64,000 nt of DNA from Cryobacterium algoritolerans (GCF_004402785.1 NZ_SOFP01000032.1:21362-85361); one strand, 5' to 3'. Shown: positions 1-10,400, counted from the first letter of the stretch. The notes: generated from the sequence alone by a model not told the origin. Numbers and translations: made by a program.

Positions 1-2
1 GC

Positions 3-1535
3 CCGGAGGGTTCCCGAAGCCGCACTCCCCTCGCCGGCTCCGCCCTGCTCATGCCGGGCCTCGCCACGGCCGCCGGGCTCGCCGTGCTCATCCTTGGCAC
101 CCGCACGCACGTGTCGACGCTCGCCGTCGTGCTGGCGGCGCTCACGATGACCCTGGCCACCGTGCCATTGGCCTTCCGGCAGCGGGTACTGCGTCACCAG
201 GCTCGCACCGACGAACTGACCGGGCTGCCGAACCGGCGGGCGCTCTACTCTGAGTCGACGGTGCGGCTGGCGGCTGCCACCAGGTCCGGCACCGCCCTGC
301 TCCTGATGGACCTCGACCGGTTCAAGGAGGTCAACGACAGCCTCGGCCACGACGTCGGAGACCGCCTGCTGATCCAGGTCGGCCTCCGGCTGACCCGCCA
401 GCTCGGCCCCGGCGACCTGCTCGCCAGGCTCGGCGGAGACGAGTTCGCCGTCCTCCTCGCGAAGGCCGACGCACAGGACGCGATCGTGACCGCGAACGTA
501 CTGCGTGCGGCCATCGCCGAAATCTTCATGCTGGAGGGCATCGCCCTGCACACCAATATGAGCATCGGCATCGCCTGCTACCCGGACCAGGGCGCCGATC
601 TCAACGGTCTGCTGCGCAAGGCGGACATGGCGATGTACAAGGCCAAGTCCTCGCGGGCCGGCTACCACGTCTACACGAGCGCCGACGACAGCGACTTCGG
701 CACCCGGTTACGCACACTGCACGAACTGCGGGTGGCCATCAAGACCGACCAGCTGGTTCTGCACTACCAGCCGAAACTCGAGCTGAAGACCGGCGAAGTG
801 CGCAGCGTCGAGGCACTGGTGCGCTGGAACCATCCGTGTCGCGGCCTGCTCCAGCCGGTGGACTTCCTGCCACTGGTCGAAGAGGCCGGGCTGATGCACG
901 AAATGACCCACGTGCTGCTCGCTCAGGCCCTCGACCAGGCCGCCGTGTGGATGCTGCGCCGGATCCGCCTGTCGATCTCGGTCAACCTGTCTCCCAGTTC
1001 CCTGCTCGACGCGGCACTGCCCGAGCGGATCGCCGCCATGCTCGAGGCCCGCGGGCTTCCTGCCTCCGTGCTCATCCTCGAGATCACCGAGGAGTACCTG
1101 ATGCAGGACTACGACCTCGCCCGGGCCAGCCTCACCCGCCTGCGGGCGACGGGCGTGCGCATCTCCGTCGACGACTTCGGAACCGGGTACAGCTCGCTCG
1201 CGTACCTGCGCGACCTCCCGATCGACGAACTCAAGCTCGACCGGTCGTTCCTGACCCCGATGCAGGATGACCCGCGCGCCGCCGCCCTGGTGGCCTCCAC
1301 GATCGACCTGGCCCACTCCCTCGATCTCCGCATGGTGGCCGAGGGAGTAGAAACCGCCGACGCGTTGACCGAGCTCTCGCTTTACGGCTGCGACCAGGCC
1401 CAGGGGTACTTCATCTCCCGGCCGGTGCCGGCGGGCGAGCTGGTGACCTGGCTCGCGGACCGCGGCGCGTCCTTCCGGACCGAAGACACCGACGACACCG
1501 AGGACACCGAGGACGACATACGCGTCTCGATCTGA
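3..1535 (+). CDS. GGDEF-EAL bifunctional c-di-GMP protein (5' end outside window)
   Basis: The reading frame is open to the window edge, so the 5' end is missing; the ATG at 51 is internal or a late start. Counted from that Met, a hydrophobic stretch (5-42) is followed by a GGDEF domain with the intact motif at 128-132, then an EAL domain from about 230 with EAL at 254-256. The usual EAL catalytic landmarks are all present (VNLSP, EITEE, DDFGTGYSS, LKLDR, AEGVE). The RxxD inhibitory site before GGDEF reads GPGD, so product inhibition at that site is probably lost. The protein ends in an acidic DT/ED tail. It is likely membrane-anchored and both makes and breaks c-di-GMP; which activity dominates cannot be seen. 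Confidence 0.9.
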   Translation, partial: PEGSRSRTPLAGSALLMPGLATAAGLAVLILGTRTHVSTLAVVLAALTMTLATVPLAFRQRVLRHQARTDELTGLPNRRALYSESTVRLAAATRSGTALLLMDLDRFKEVNDSLGHDVGDRLLIQVGLRLTRQLGPGDLLARLGGDEFAVLLAKADAQDAIVTANVLRAAIAEIFMLEGIALHTNMSIGIACYPDQGADLNGLLRKADMAMYKAKSSRAGYHVYTSADDSDFGTRLRTLHELRVAIKTDQLVLHYQPKLELKTGEVRSVEALVRWNHPCRGLLQPVDFLPLVEEAGLMHEMTHVLLAQALDQAAVWMLRRIRLSISVNLSPSSLLDAALPERIAAMLEARGLPASVLILEITEEYLMQDYDLARASLTRLRATGVRISVDDFGTGYSSLAYLRDLPIDELKLDRSFLTPMQDDPRAAALVASTIDLAHSLDLRMVAEGVETADALTELSLYGCDQAQGYFISRPVPAGELVTWLADRGASFRTEDTDDTEDTEDDIRVSI

Positions 1536-1731
1536 CGCAGCTGTGCCGGGTTGACACCGGCGCACCAGGTTGACGAAGGGGCACTGTCGAATTGACTCCT
1601 GTCACTTCCGCCCCTAGCCTGCCAGTGACGGGTCACCCCCGTTCGGGCGACAGTACGCGAACGGGTAGAGATGCCGGCGCGGTCCGAGCAACGACGCGCC
1701 GCACCGATCGCTCAAAGAAGAGAGACTCTCC

Positions 1732-3162
1732 GTGACCTCCGTCCTGCCCGACACCCACACCGAAAGAGGACTGGCCCGAGTGGCCCAGGTCCTCGCCCGC
1801 TGGACCGAGAAATGGTTCCCCGACGCCTACGTCTTCGCCCTCGTCGGCGTGTTCCTGGTGGCCCTGGCCGCCCTCGCCAACGGCTCCAACCCGCAGACCA
1901 TCGTCGAGTCCTTCGGCACCGGGTTCTGGGACCTCACCGCGTTCACCCTGCAGATGGCTATGGTCGTGCTCACCGGCTACGTCGTCGCCACGTCGCCACC
2001 GGTGGCCCGGCTGATCGGCACCCTCGCCGCAGTGCCGCAGTCCGCAGCCAGTGCCGTCAGTTTCGTGGCCCTGCTCTCGATGTCGGTCTCGTTCGTGAAC
2101 TGGGGGCTCAGCCTCGTCTTCGGCGGCCTGCTCGCCCGGGCCATCGCCCGCCGCACCGACCTCCGGGTGGACTACCGGGCGCTCGGCGCCGCCGCGTTCA
2201 TGGGGCTCGGGGCCGTGTGGGCGCTCGGCATGTCCTCGTCGGCCGCGCAGTTGCAGGCGACCGCCGCGTCGCTCCCGCCGGCCCTGCTCGAGGTCACCGG
2301 CATCCTCGACTTCGGCAGCACCATCTTCACCTGGCAATCCCTCACCCTCTGCGCCGTCATCATCGCCCTCACCGTGGCCGTGGCGCACTTCTCGGCCCCG
2401 CGCGGCGACGCCATCCGCACCGCGCACGACCTCGGCGTCGACCTGGACGACAGGCCGGAGCCGGCGGCGCCGCGCACCCGCCCGGGCGAATGGCTCGAGT
2501 ACAGCCGCATCCTGCCCGTCCTGGCCGGCCTGCTCACCCTCGGCTGGCTGGTGTCCCAGCTGCTCACCCTGCCGATCCTCACCGTGGTGAGCAGCCTCAA
2601 CGGCTACCTGCTGGTGTTCCTCATGCTCGGCCTGGTGCTGCACGGGACACCGCGCAACTTCCTCCAGGCCGTGTCCAAGGCGGTCCCGGCCACCGCCGGC
2701 ATCCTGGTGCAGTTCCCGCTCTACGCTGCGATGGCGGCGATCCTCACCCGGGCGGTGGGCAACGGCGGCCTCACCGTCTCGCAGCACCTGGCCGAGTTCT
2801 TCACCTCGATCGGCGGCGACGGCGGTTTCGCCGTGATCATCGCCCTGTACACCGTGGTACTGGGCGTCTTCGTGCCCTCCGGCGGCGGCAAGTGGCTGGT
2901 CGAGGCACCCTACGTCATGCAGTCGGCGACGGATGTCCAGATGAACCTGGGCTGGACGGTGCAGATCTACAATGTGGCCGAGGCGCTGCCCAACCTGGTC
3001 AACCCGTTCTTCATGCTGCCCCTACTCGCCGTTCTCGGGCTCAAGGCCAGGGATCTCGTCGGATTCACGTTCCTGCAGTTCATCTTCCATCTGCCGGTCG
3101 TGCTCGTGCTCGTCTGGCTGCTCGGCGAGACGTTCGCGTTCGTCGCCCCCGTTCTGCCCTGA
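1732..3162 (+). CDS. atoE: short-chain fatty acid transporter, AtoE family
   Basis: This 476-residue, strongly hydrophobic protein matches the AtoE/short-chain fatty acid transporter family throughout. Recognisable features are an N-terminal RWTEKWFPDAYVFAL region, many membrane segments, and a conserved late segment GVFVPSGGGKWLVEAP. The GTG start is chosen because GAAGAGAG lies just upstream and the longer reading frame through here lacks family similarity. The family imports acetoacetate or butyrate-type acids across the inner membrane. No atoDAB genes lie next to it, so the substrate is inferred. It is monocistronic and converges on the DarT-like gene. Confidence 0.85.
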   Translation: MTSVLPDTHTERGLARVAQVLARWTEKWFPDAYVFALVGVFLVALAALANGSNPQTIVESFGTGFWDLTAFTLQMAMVVLTGYVVATSPPVARLIGTLAAVPQSAASAVSFVALLSMSVSFVNWGLSLVFGGLLARAIARRTDLRVDYRALGAAAFMGLGAVWALGMSSSAAQLQATAASLPPALLEVTGILDFGSTIFTWQSLTLCAVIIALTVAVAHFSAPRGDAIRTAHDLGVDLDDRPEPAAPRTRPGEWLEYSRILPVLAGLLTLGWLVSQLLTLPILTVVSSLNGYLLVFLMLGLVLHGTPRNFLQAVSKAVPATAGILVQFPLYAAMAAILTRAVGNGGLTVSQHLAEFFTSIGGDGGFAVIIALYTVVLGVFVPSGGGKWLVEAPYVMQSATDVQMNLGWTVQIYNVAEALPNLVNPFFMLPLLAVLGLKARDLVGFTFLQFIFHLPVVLVLVWLLGETFAFVAPVLP

Positions 3163-3188
3163 CCGGGCCGGGGCGCCGAACGCATGGG

Positions 3189-4100
3189 CTACAGCGCGGT
3201 CGCCGCCTCCGCGGCGTGGAACCACGGCGGGTACACGGCGACCTTGGGCCGGTGCGCCGAGGTAGCGAGAATGCCCCGCACCTCATCGCGCACCTTGTCG
3301 TTGGCAACGCCGACGAGAGTGACCAGGTCGAACGGGAACGTCTCGGCGACGAGCAGTTCGGCGCGGAGGATCGCATCGGATTCCGCATCCGCGCGCAGAC
3401 GGCGGAGCAGGGAGTCGCAGCTCTCCGGTGTGGCGCCGATGCGGGTCAGGGTGCCGGCGGCGTCGCCGTCAGTCACCACGACCGCAGCGACAGCCTCGGC
3501 CTCTTCCTCGACCGCGGCCGCGACGTGGGCGTCACGGAGCTTCTTGACCGTGCTGACCAGGATGACGAAATCGAAGATCTCGGCAGTGTGAGCGTCGGCG
3601 GAGAGGCGGGGATCAGCCGTTCCAGTGAGGAGCCCATCCCAGAGCCGGGCATTCGGCGAGAGGAAGAACGGCACGTAGCCGGCCACGCTCGCGCTGCCGT
3701 CACCCGCGACCAGCACCGTGCGGCGGGTGTCCCGGTTCGGCGCCGATGAGATGTCGACGGCCGGGCGCGTGGTCCAGGCCTCACTCGTATCGGCCAGCAG
3801 GGCGCCGCTCTCGAGAATGCCGGCCAGGTTGCGAATGTGGGTGAGGTGATAGATGCGCTGCTCGCCGACACTGTCGGCGACGGCCCTGGCCGTGGCGGCC
3901 ACCTTGACGGACCCGACCGGCTTCGGCGCTCCCAGCGTCACCGTGCGCGGTGACGGCGAGCTCCGCAGCGACGGGGCGCGGGATGCCTTGGCCCGGCTGG
4001 CCCGGGGCGCCGGCGCGACCGCCGTGATTTCAGGGGCGGCCTTCGGGAAACACAGGGCGCAGAGCCCGCCTTCAAGTCCGTGGATACATTCGTCGCTCAA
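3189..4100 (-). CDS. darT: DarT-type (DUF4433) DNA ADP-ribosyltransferase, no DarG next to it
   Basis: I take the TTG at 4100 as start: GAAAGG lies 10 bases upstream and translation then opens with a small Cys/His cluster (C5, H7, C14, C17). This gives 303 residues. The C-terminal two thirds match DarT/DUF4433: YHLTHIRNL near 84, GYVPFFLSPNARL, a VTDGDAA segment, the RAELLV segment carrying the family's catalytic Glu, and a terminal PPWFHA. DarT enzymes attach ADP-ribose from NAD to thymidine in single-stranded DNA and usually pair with the DarG macrodomain hydrolase. No macrodomain gene lies on either side. Function as toxin or phage defence is inferred; family assignment is firm. Confidence 0.8.
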   Translation of the reverse strand: MSDECIHGLEGGLCALCFPKAAPEITAVAPAPRASRAKASRAPSLRSSPSPRTVTLGAPKPVGSVKVAATARAVADSVGEQRIYHLTHIRNLAGILESGALLADTSEAWTTRPAVDISSAPNRDTRRTVLVAGDGSASVAGYVPFFLSPNARLWDGLLTGTADPRLSADAHTAEIFDFVILVSTVKKLRDAHVAAAVEEEAEAVAAVVVTDGDAAGTLTRIGATPESCDSLLRRLRADAESDAILRAELLVAETFPFDLVTLVGVANDKVRDEVRGILATSAHRPKVAVYPPWFHAAEAATAL

Positions 4101-4410
4101 GCGCAAAAAACCTTTCGTATTTCGTGGCCCCCACCGCTTCAAGACCCATGCTCGAAGACCACATATCAACGGTACGGGGGTTTCGGGCCGAATGGTGACC
4201 GATCTGGGCAATTGGCGGGCAGCACGGGCCGACCCACCGCATCCGGCACCTGTACCTGCTGGCCTGAACCGACACACTCGGTCGCATCCAGACCACAGCG
4301 GAATACGATGGGGTCAACACGCCGCGCGGGCAAGGTTCGCGGCTGCGGCACTCCACACCGGAGCGTCGTCCGGGCGCGGTGGCCAACGAAGGCCGGGCAG
4401 GAGGCATCGG
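4101..4410. other. divergent intergenic region, no gene seen
   Basis: About 310 bases between the divergent starts of the DarT-like gene and the channel gene. No frame here resembles a protein. It is AT-richer than its surroundings near 4100-4200 and must hold both promoters, but I could not assign -35/-10 boxes with confidence. The only clear signal is AGGAGG at 4399-4404 before the channel GTG. Confidence 0.5.
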
Positions 4411-5238
4411 GTGTCTGAAGCTGAGGTGCCCCTCACCCGCAGCCTGCGCTGGGAACAGTCGACCGACCGACCGCTACTGGTGCTCGGCTTCGCGTTCCTG
4501 CTGGCCTATGCCGCGCCGATCGTGGCTCCGGAGATCGGCCCGGGCTGGCGACTGCTGCTCGAGTGGATCGAGATCGGCACCTGGGCGGCCTTCGCCGTCG
4601 ACTTCATCGTGCGTTTCTCCCTCGCGCACGACCGGCTGCGATTCGTGCGCACCCACCTGCTCGACCTGGTCGTGGTGGCGCTGCCGCTGTTCCGTCCGCT
4701 GCGGGCCCTGCGCGTGCTGTCGATTGTGATCCTCTCCGCCCGCCGGGTGAGCAAGAAGCTCAAGAACCGGGTGATGACCTACGCGGCCGTCACCGCGGTG
4801 TCGGTCTGGTTCATCGCCGGGCTCGCGGTCACGGATGCCGAGCGCGGCGCCGCCGGGGCGAACATCCACTCGGTCTGGGAGGGCTGGTGGTGGTCATTCG
4901 TCACGATGGCCACCGTAGGATTCGGCGACCTCTACCCGGTGACGGCCGAGGGACGGCTCGTCACGGTGGGGCTCGTCGCCACCGGGATCGCCCTGATCGG
5001 CACGCTGACCGCGTTCATCGCGGCCTGGTTCGCCTCGGCCAACCGCGCGGCCGAGGAGGAGATCAAGGCCGAACTCGACGTCAGCGAGGACAAACTCGAC
5101 ATCCTCGCGGCCGAAATCGCCGAGCTCAAGGCCATGGTCGCCCGCCTCGCCGCCGGGCGCGGCGGTGAGTCCGGGCAGGCAGCCGACGGGGCGCCCGGCA
5201 GGGCCGGCACGGCGAATCCGAGCGCCGATACCGACTGA
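4411..5238 (+). CDS. voltage-gated-type potassium channel with C-terminal coiled coil
   Basis: The GTG start follows a perfect AGGAGG with 6-base spacing; upstream in-frame sequence is noncoding. The 275-residue protein has several membrane segments, an Arg-rich S4-like stretch (FRPLRALRVLSIV), then a pore loop with the potassium selectivity filter TVGFGD and a final membrane helix. A charged helix (EEEIKAELDVSEDKL onward) with heptad-like Leu/Ile spacing probably forms a tetramerising coiled coil in the cytoplasm. No RCK or cyclic-nucleotide domain is visible, so gating is most likely by voltage. It is monocistronic. Confidence 0.85.
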   Translation: MSEAEVPLTRSLRWEQSTDRPLLVLGFAFLLAYAAPIVAPEIGPGWRLLLEWIEIGTWAAFAVDFIVRFSLAHDRLRFVRTHLLDLVVVALPLFRPLRALRVLSIVILSARRVSKKLKNRVMTYAAVTAVSVWFIAGLAVTDAERGAAGANIHSVWEGWWWSFVTMATVGFGDLYPVTAEGRLVTVGLVATGIALIGTLTAFIAAWFASANRAAEEEIKAELDVSEDKLDILAAEIAELKAMVARLAAGRGGESGQAADGAPGRAGTANPSADTD

Positions 5239-5351
5239 GACGGAGGCCGAACGCCTCTGGACAGGAGGTTCCCGGTCTGCCTATCCTGAAGATGAGCGAA
5301 AGTCCGTTACGGTCTGGGGAGTCGCGGTCCGTAACGAAATTGAGCGACTCT

Positions 5352-5462
5352 ATGCACCCCGATGAACTGTTGCCCCGACCAACCTGCATCTCCTGCTTCG
5401 AGATAATGGAGCCTGTGGGCGGTTATTGGTGGTGCAGCAGATGCAAGGAATTCGCCGCCTGA
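5352..5462 (+). CDS. possible 36-residue zinc-ribbon miniprotein
   Basis: A 36-codon frame from ATG 5352 to TGA 5462 encodes two CxxC pairs (CISC and CSRC) 12 residues apart, with GGYWW between them, the pattern of a minimal zinc ribbon. No strong ribosome binding site is visible; a GAG lies about 10 bases upstream. It lies alone between the channel gene and mscR. The paired CxxC is unlikely by chance in so short a frame, but I have no family name for it. The rest of this 356-base gap holds only imperfect 16-base repeats (5491-5536, GGTTGCGTGCCGGCAC-like). Confidence 0.4.
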   Translation: MHPDELLPRPTCISCFEIMEPVGGYWWCSRCKEFAA

Positions 5463-5594
5463 CGCGCACCGCACGGCTGGGTACCGACCCGGTTGCGCCA
5501 GCATGGTTGCGTGCCGGCACGGCTGCGTGCCAGCACGATTGGGTAGTCTGTGGGGATTCCCCGACCGCCTGCTGAGGCGAAGATTTGGAGTTCC

Positions 5595-6689
5595 ATGTCG
5601 ACTACCGTTCACGGCGTCATCGCTCGGTCGAAGGGCGCACCCGTTGAGCTCGTCGACATCGTGATTCCAGACCCCGGCCCCGACGAGGTCATCGTCGACA
5701 TCGAAACCTGCGGCGTCTGCCACACCGACTTCCACTACAAAGAGGGCGGCATCAACGACGACTTCCCCTTCCTGCTCGGCCACGAGGCTGCCGGCCGGGT
5801 CAGCGTGATCGGTGCCGGCGTCACCAATGTGGAGGTCGGCGATTTTGTCGTGCTCAACTGGCGCGCCGTCTGCGGAGAGTGCCGGGCCTGCAAGCGGGCC
5901 GAACCCTGGTACTGCTTCAACACGTTCAACGCGGCCCAGAAGATGACGCTCACCGACGGCACCGAGCTCAGCCCGGCGCTCGGCATCGGCGCGTTCGCCG
6001 AAAAGACCCTCGTGCACGCGAAGCAGTGCACCAGGGTCAACCCGGCGGCGGACCCCGCGGCGGTGGGCCTTCTCGGCTGCGGCATCATGGCCGGGATCGG
6101 TGCCGCCATGAACACGGGCCACGTGAGCCACGGCGACTCGGTCGCCGTGATCGGATGCGGCGGCGTGGGCAACGCGGCGATCGTAGGGTCCCGGCTGGCC
6201 GGGGCATCCGTGATCATCGCGATCGACCGTGACGCGAAGAAGCTCGTCACCGCTCAGACCCTCGGCGCGACGCACACCATCGACTCCGCCAACCTTGACG
6301 AGGACGGCGTGGTCGCGGCCGTGCAAGCGCTGACCGGCGGCTTCGGCGTGAACGTCGCCATCGACGCGGTCGGCCGCCCCGAGACCTGGCGGCAGGCCTT
6401 CTACGCCCGCGACCTGGCCGGCACCGTCGTGCTGGTGGGCGTGCCGACCCCCGAGATGATGCTGGAGATCCCGCTGCTCGACGTGTTCGGCCGCGGCGGG
6501 TCGCTCAAGTCGTCCTGGTACGGCGACTGCCTGCCCGAGCGGGACTTCCCCATGCTCACCGACCTCTACCTGCAGGGCCGGCTGCCGCTGGACCAGTTCG
6601 TCAGCGAACGGATCGGCATCGGTCACATTGAGGAGGCCTTCGGCAAGATGGCCCGCGGCGAGGTGCTGCGCTCCGTGGTCGTGCTCTGA
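5595..6689 (+). CDS. mscR: S-(hydroxymethyl)mycothiol dehydrogenase
   Basis: A 364-residue zinc-dependent alcohol dehydrogenase matching the mycothiol-dependent formaldehyde dehydrogenase family: catalytic zinc ligands C39 and H63-E64, the structural zinc cysteines C93, C96, C99 and C107, and a Rossmann motif GCGGVGNAA. It oxidises S-hydroxymethylmycothiol, formed from formaldehyde and mycothiol, with NAD. The ATG at 5595 has GGAG four bases upstream and begins [11 protein letters not shown], the family's normal N-terminus. The stop overlaps the next start (TGATG), so it is co-transcribed with the MBL hydrolase, the arrangement also known from mycobacteria. Together they form a formaldehyde detoxification unit. 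Confidence 0.93.
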   Translation: MSTTVHGVIARSKGAPVELVDIVIPDPGPDEVIVDIETCGVCHTDFHYKEGGINDDFPFLLGHEAAGRVSVIGAGVTNVEVGDFVVLNWRAVCGECRACKRAEPWYCFNTFNAAQKMTLTDGTELSPALGIGAFAEKTLVHAKQCTRVNPAADPAAVGLLGCGIMAGIGAAMNTGHVSHGDSVAVIGCGGVGNAAIVGSRLAGASVIIAIDRDAKKLVTAQTLGATHTIDSANLDEDGVVAAVQALTGGFGVNVAIDAVGRPETWRQAFYARDLAGTVVLVGVPTPEMMLEIPLLDVFGRGGSLKSSWYGDCLPERDFPMLTDLYLQGRLPLDQFVSERIGIGHIEEAFGKMARGEVLRSVVVL

Positions 6690-7318
6690 TGCCCGCCCAC
6701 ATCGAACACCTCCTCACCTCGGGCAGCTTCAGCCTCGACGGCGGCACCTGGAACGTGGACAACAACGTGTGGATCGTCGGTGACGACGACGAGTGCGTCG
6801 TGATCGACGCTGCCCACGATGTTGATGCCATCCTCCAGGCCGTCGGCGACCGCAAGCTGGTGGGCATCCTCTGCACGCACGCGCACGACGACCACATCGG
6901 CGCCGTCGCGGGGGTGAAGGCCGCGCACACCGCGCCGACCTACCTGCATCCCGACGACATGGTGCTCTGGGACCGGGTCTACCCGGATGCCCCGCCGAGC
7001 CGTCCGCTCGAAGACGGTCAGCACATCCATGTGGCCGGCATCGATCTCGACGTGCTGCACACGCCCGGACACTCCCCCGGCGCGGTCTGCTTCTTCGCGC
7101 CGGCGCTGGGCACCGTTTTCAGCGGTGACACCCTGTTCCACGGCGGACCCGGCGCGACCGGGCGGTCGTTCAGCGACTTCCCCACGATCATCGAGTCGAT
7201 CACGGGCAGGCTGCTGACCCTACCCCCCTCGACCGTCGTGCTCACCGGCCACGGCGAGTCCACGACGATCGGCGAAGAGGCCGGGCACCTTGCCGAGTGG
7301 ATCGCCCGCGGCCACTAA
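6689..7318 (+). CDS. MBL-fold metallohydrolase partnered with mscR
   Basis: A 209-residue metallo-beta-lactamase fold hydrolase of glyoxalase-II type. The metal-binding motif THAHDDH spans residues 63-69 and a second ligand motif HTPGHSPG follows. It begins inside the mscR stop codon (TGATG), indicating translational coupling. By context it probably hydrolyses the S-formylmycothiol product or a related mycothiol thioester; that substrate is inferred. The last seven codons (EWIARGH and the stop) form the first copy of a 38-bp tandem repeat. Confidence 0.88.
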   Translation: MPAHIEHLLTSGSFSLDGGTWNVDNNVWIVGDDDECVVIDAAHDVDAILQAVGDRKLVGILCTHAHDDHIGAVAGVKAAHTAPTYLHPDDMVLWDRVYPDAPPSRPLEDGQHIHVAGIDLDVLHTPGHSPGAVCFFAPALGTVFSGDTLFHGGPGATGRSFSDFPTIIESITGRLLTLPPSTVVLTGHGESTTIGEEAGHLAEWIARGH

Positions 7319-7444
7319 CCCCGGCTGGGTCCGAGTGGATCGCCCGCGGCCACTAGCCCCGGCTGGGTCCGAGTGGATCGCCCGCGGCCACTAACCCCGG
7401 CTGGGTCCGAGTGGATCGCCCGCGGCCACTAGCCCCGGCTGGGC
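7293..7444 (+). repeat. four-copy 38-bp tandem repeat made from a gene's 3' end
   Basis: Four head-to-tail copies of a 38-bp unit start at 7293, 7331, 7369 and 7407. The first copy is the end of the MBL hydrolase including its stop; the others follow the gene. Copies differ essentially only at the stop codon, which alternates TAA, TAG, TAA, TAG, implying that a 38-bp duplication was itself duplicated as a 76-bp block. The array fills the gap to the convergent glutamate dehydrogenase gene. Confidence 0.95.
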
Positions 7445-7463
7445 AGGGCCGCGGGCGCGAGGC

Positions 7464-10400
7464 TCACTGCCGCACGATCGACCGCAGGAGCCGCAGTGCA
7501 ACCGAGAGCGACGCCATGTCGTCCTGCCCGAGCGCGTTGACCTCTTCGAACACGCTCCGGGCCCTGGCGAGCTTTTCGGCGTTGAGCGCCTCCCAGGCGA
7601 GTACGCGTTCCTCGGCACCGCCGGCATCCGTTGCGGCGAGCACGGCCGTCGTCATGTCGGCCACCGTTGAATACAGGTCGTCCCGCAGCGCGGCGCGGGC
7701 CAGCGCCTGCCACCGGTCCTTACGCGGCAGCAAGGTGATGCGTTCGAGCAGATTGTCAACGCCGAACCGGTCGTACGCTGCGTAGTAGACCGCCGCGACA
7801 TCCGTCATCGGGGCCTTTTCCTGGGCGGAGATCTTCGCCACGTCGAGCAGCGCGAAGGCCTCGAAGAGTTCGGTCCAGCGGTGGCTGAGGTCCTCGGGGA
7901 GACCCCATTCGTGCGCCTTGACCAGCATCGCCTTCAGGCGCAACAGGTCCCCGCCCTGCACATAATCTCCCAGGTGGGCGCGGATCAGGTCGATCTGCGG
8001 CTTGTACTGTGCGACGACCTCGGCCACCGGCTGGCTGCCGCCGTGACTGACGTGCCAGCGCACGGCCCGGTCGAGCAGCCGGCGGATGTCCAGGTGGATC
8101 GCCGTCCAGTGCTCGGTCGGGAACGACTTCGGCAGGGCGTTGAGCTCGTCGACCATCACGTCGAGTTCGAAGATCTCCCGCAGGGCGACGAACGCCCGGG
8201 CGATCGCGGCCTGGTTCGCCGACGTCTCCTCCATCGCGCGGAACGCGAACGTCACCCCGCCGAGGTTGATCATGTCGTTGGCCACGACGGTCGCGATGAT
8301 CTCCCGACGCAATGGATGCGTGTCGAGCTCGGCGTCGAATCGCTCCGCCAGCTGCTTCGGGAAGTAGCGACGCAGGGTGCCGCCGAACCACGGGTCGTCC
8401 GCGAGGTCGCTGTCCCGCAGCGCCGTCGCCAGTTCGATCTTGGCGTAGGCGGCGAGCACCGAGAGCTCGGGCGAGGTCAGCCCCTTGCCGACGCCCTGGC
8501 TCGGATCGAGGCGTTCCCGCAGGGTCGCGGTCGTCGGCAGTGCCTCCAGTTCGCGTTTGAGGTCGCCGGAGGCCTCCAGCCAATCCATCAGGCGTTCATA
8601 GCTGGGGCTCCAGCTGGCGACCTTCACCCGGTCGTTGAGCAACAGGATGTTCTGGTCGACGTTGTCTTCGAGCACGAGCCTGCCGACCTCGTCGGTCATG
8701 TCGGCGAGGAAGCCGGGGCGGTCGGCCGCGGTGAGCTTGCCCGCCGCGACCATCCGGTCGACGAAGATCTTGATGTTGACCTCGTGGTCGGAGCAGTCCA
8801 CGCCGGCGGAATTGTCGATCGCGTCGGTGTTGAGGATGACGCCGTTCAGGGCGGCCTCGATCCGGCCGAGCTGGGTGAGCCCGAGGTTGCCGCCCTCACC
8901 GACGACCTTGACCCGCAGGTCGCGGCCGTCGACGCGGATGGCGTCGTTGGCCTTGTCGCCGACCTGCGCCGCCGTCTCCGCGCCGGCCTTCACATACGTG
9001 CCGATGCCGCCGTTGTAGAGCAGATCGGCGGGCGCCATCAGGATCGCGCGCAGCAGTTCGGGTGGGCTCAACTGGGTGGTGTCACTCGGCAGCCCCAGCG
9101 CGGCGCGCACCTCGGCCGAGATCGGCACAACCTTGGCCTGCCGCGGGATGACCCCGCCGCCGGTGCTGATCAGCCTCGCGTCGTAGTCCGCCCAGGAGGA
9201 GCGCGGCAGCGCGAACAGCCGCTGCCGTTCGGCGAACGAGACGGCCGGGTCGGGGTTCGGGTCGAGGAAGATGTGCCGGTGGTCGAAGGCCGCGATGAGT
9301 CGGATGTGCTCCGAGAGGAGCATCCCGTTGCCGAACACGTCGCCGGACATGTCGCCGACCCCGACGACGGTGAACTCCTCGGATTGGGTGTCGACGTCGA
9401 GTTCACCGAAGTGCCGTTTGACCGACTCCCAGGCGCCGCGGGCGGTGATGCCCATCGCCTTGTGGTCGTAGCCGACGGAACCGCCGGAGGCGAACGCGTC
9501 GCCGAGCCAGAATCCATACTCGGCGGCGAGACCGTTGGCAATGTCCGAGAACGTCGCTGTGCCCTTGTCGGCGGCCACGACCAGGTATGAGTCGTCGTCG
9601 TCGTGGCGCACGACGCGAGCCGGCGGCACGAGCTGCTCGCCGGCATCCGTCAGCACCAGGTTGTCGGTCAGGTCGAGCAGACCCCGGATGAACGTCTTGT
9701 AGCTGGTGATGCCCTCGGCCAGCCAGGCCGCACGGTCGACAGCGGGATCGGGGAGCTTCTTGGCGAAGAACCCGCCCTTGGCGCCCGTGGGCACGATCAC
9801 CGCGTTCTTGACCGTTTGAGCCTTGACCAGGCCGAGCACCTCGGTGCGGAAGTCCTCCCGCCGGTCCGACCAGCGCAGACCGCCGCGGGCGACCTTGCCG
9901 AAGCGCAGGTGCACACCCTCGACCCGCGGCGAGTACACCCAGATCTCGTACATCGGCCGCGGGAACGGCAGCGCCTCGATTTTGGACGGGTCGAGCTTGA
10001 TGCTCAGGTAGGGCTTGGCCTGGAAGAAGTTCGTGCGCAGCGAGGCCTCGATCAGGTTGATCAGGGTGCGCAGCACCCGGTCGGCGTCGAGGGTGGCGAC
10101 CTGCTCCATGGCTGCGGTGAGCTGCGCGCGCACCTCCGCGGTGCGTCGGCCACGCTCGTCCTCAGACAACTCCGGGTCGAACCGGGCCTCGAAGAGCGCG
10201 ACCAGGGCCGCGGCCACGATTGGGTTGTCGACCAGGGTGTTGCCGACGAAGCCGAACGAGTTGGTGTTTCCCATCTGGCGCAGGTACTTGGCGTAGCTGC
10301 GAAGAATGACGACCCGGTGCCAGGGCATGCCCTCGCGCAGAACCAGGCGGTCCAGGCCGTCCGATTCGATGGCCCCGCCGATCGCCGCCCCGAAGAACTC

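Noticed and set aside
1633..2787. 384-codon minus-strand open frame opposite atoE
   Set aside because: Low-complexity charged translation typical of GC-rich shadows.
5307..6626. 439-codon minus-strand open frame
   Set aside because: Antisense to mscR; Gly/Arg/His-rich translation without motifs.
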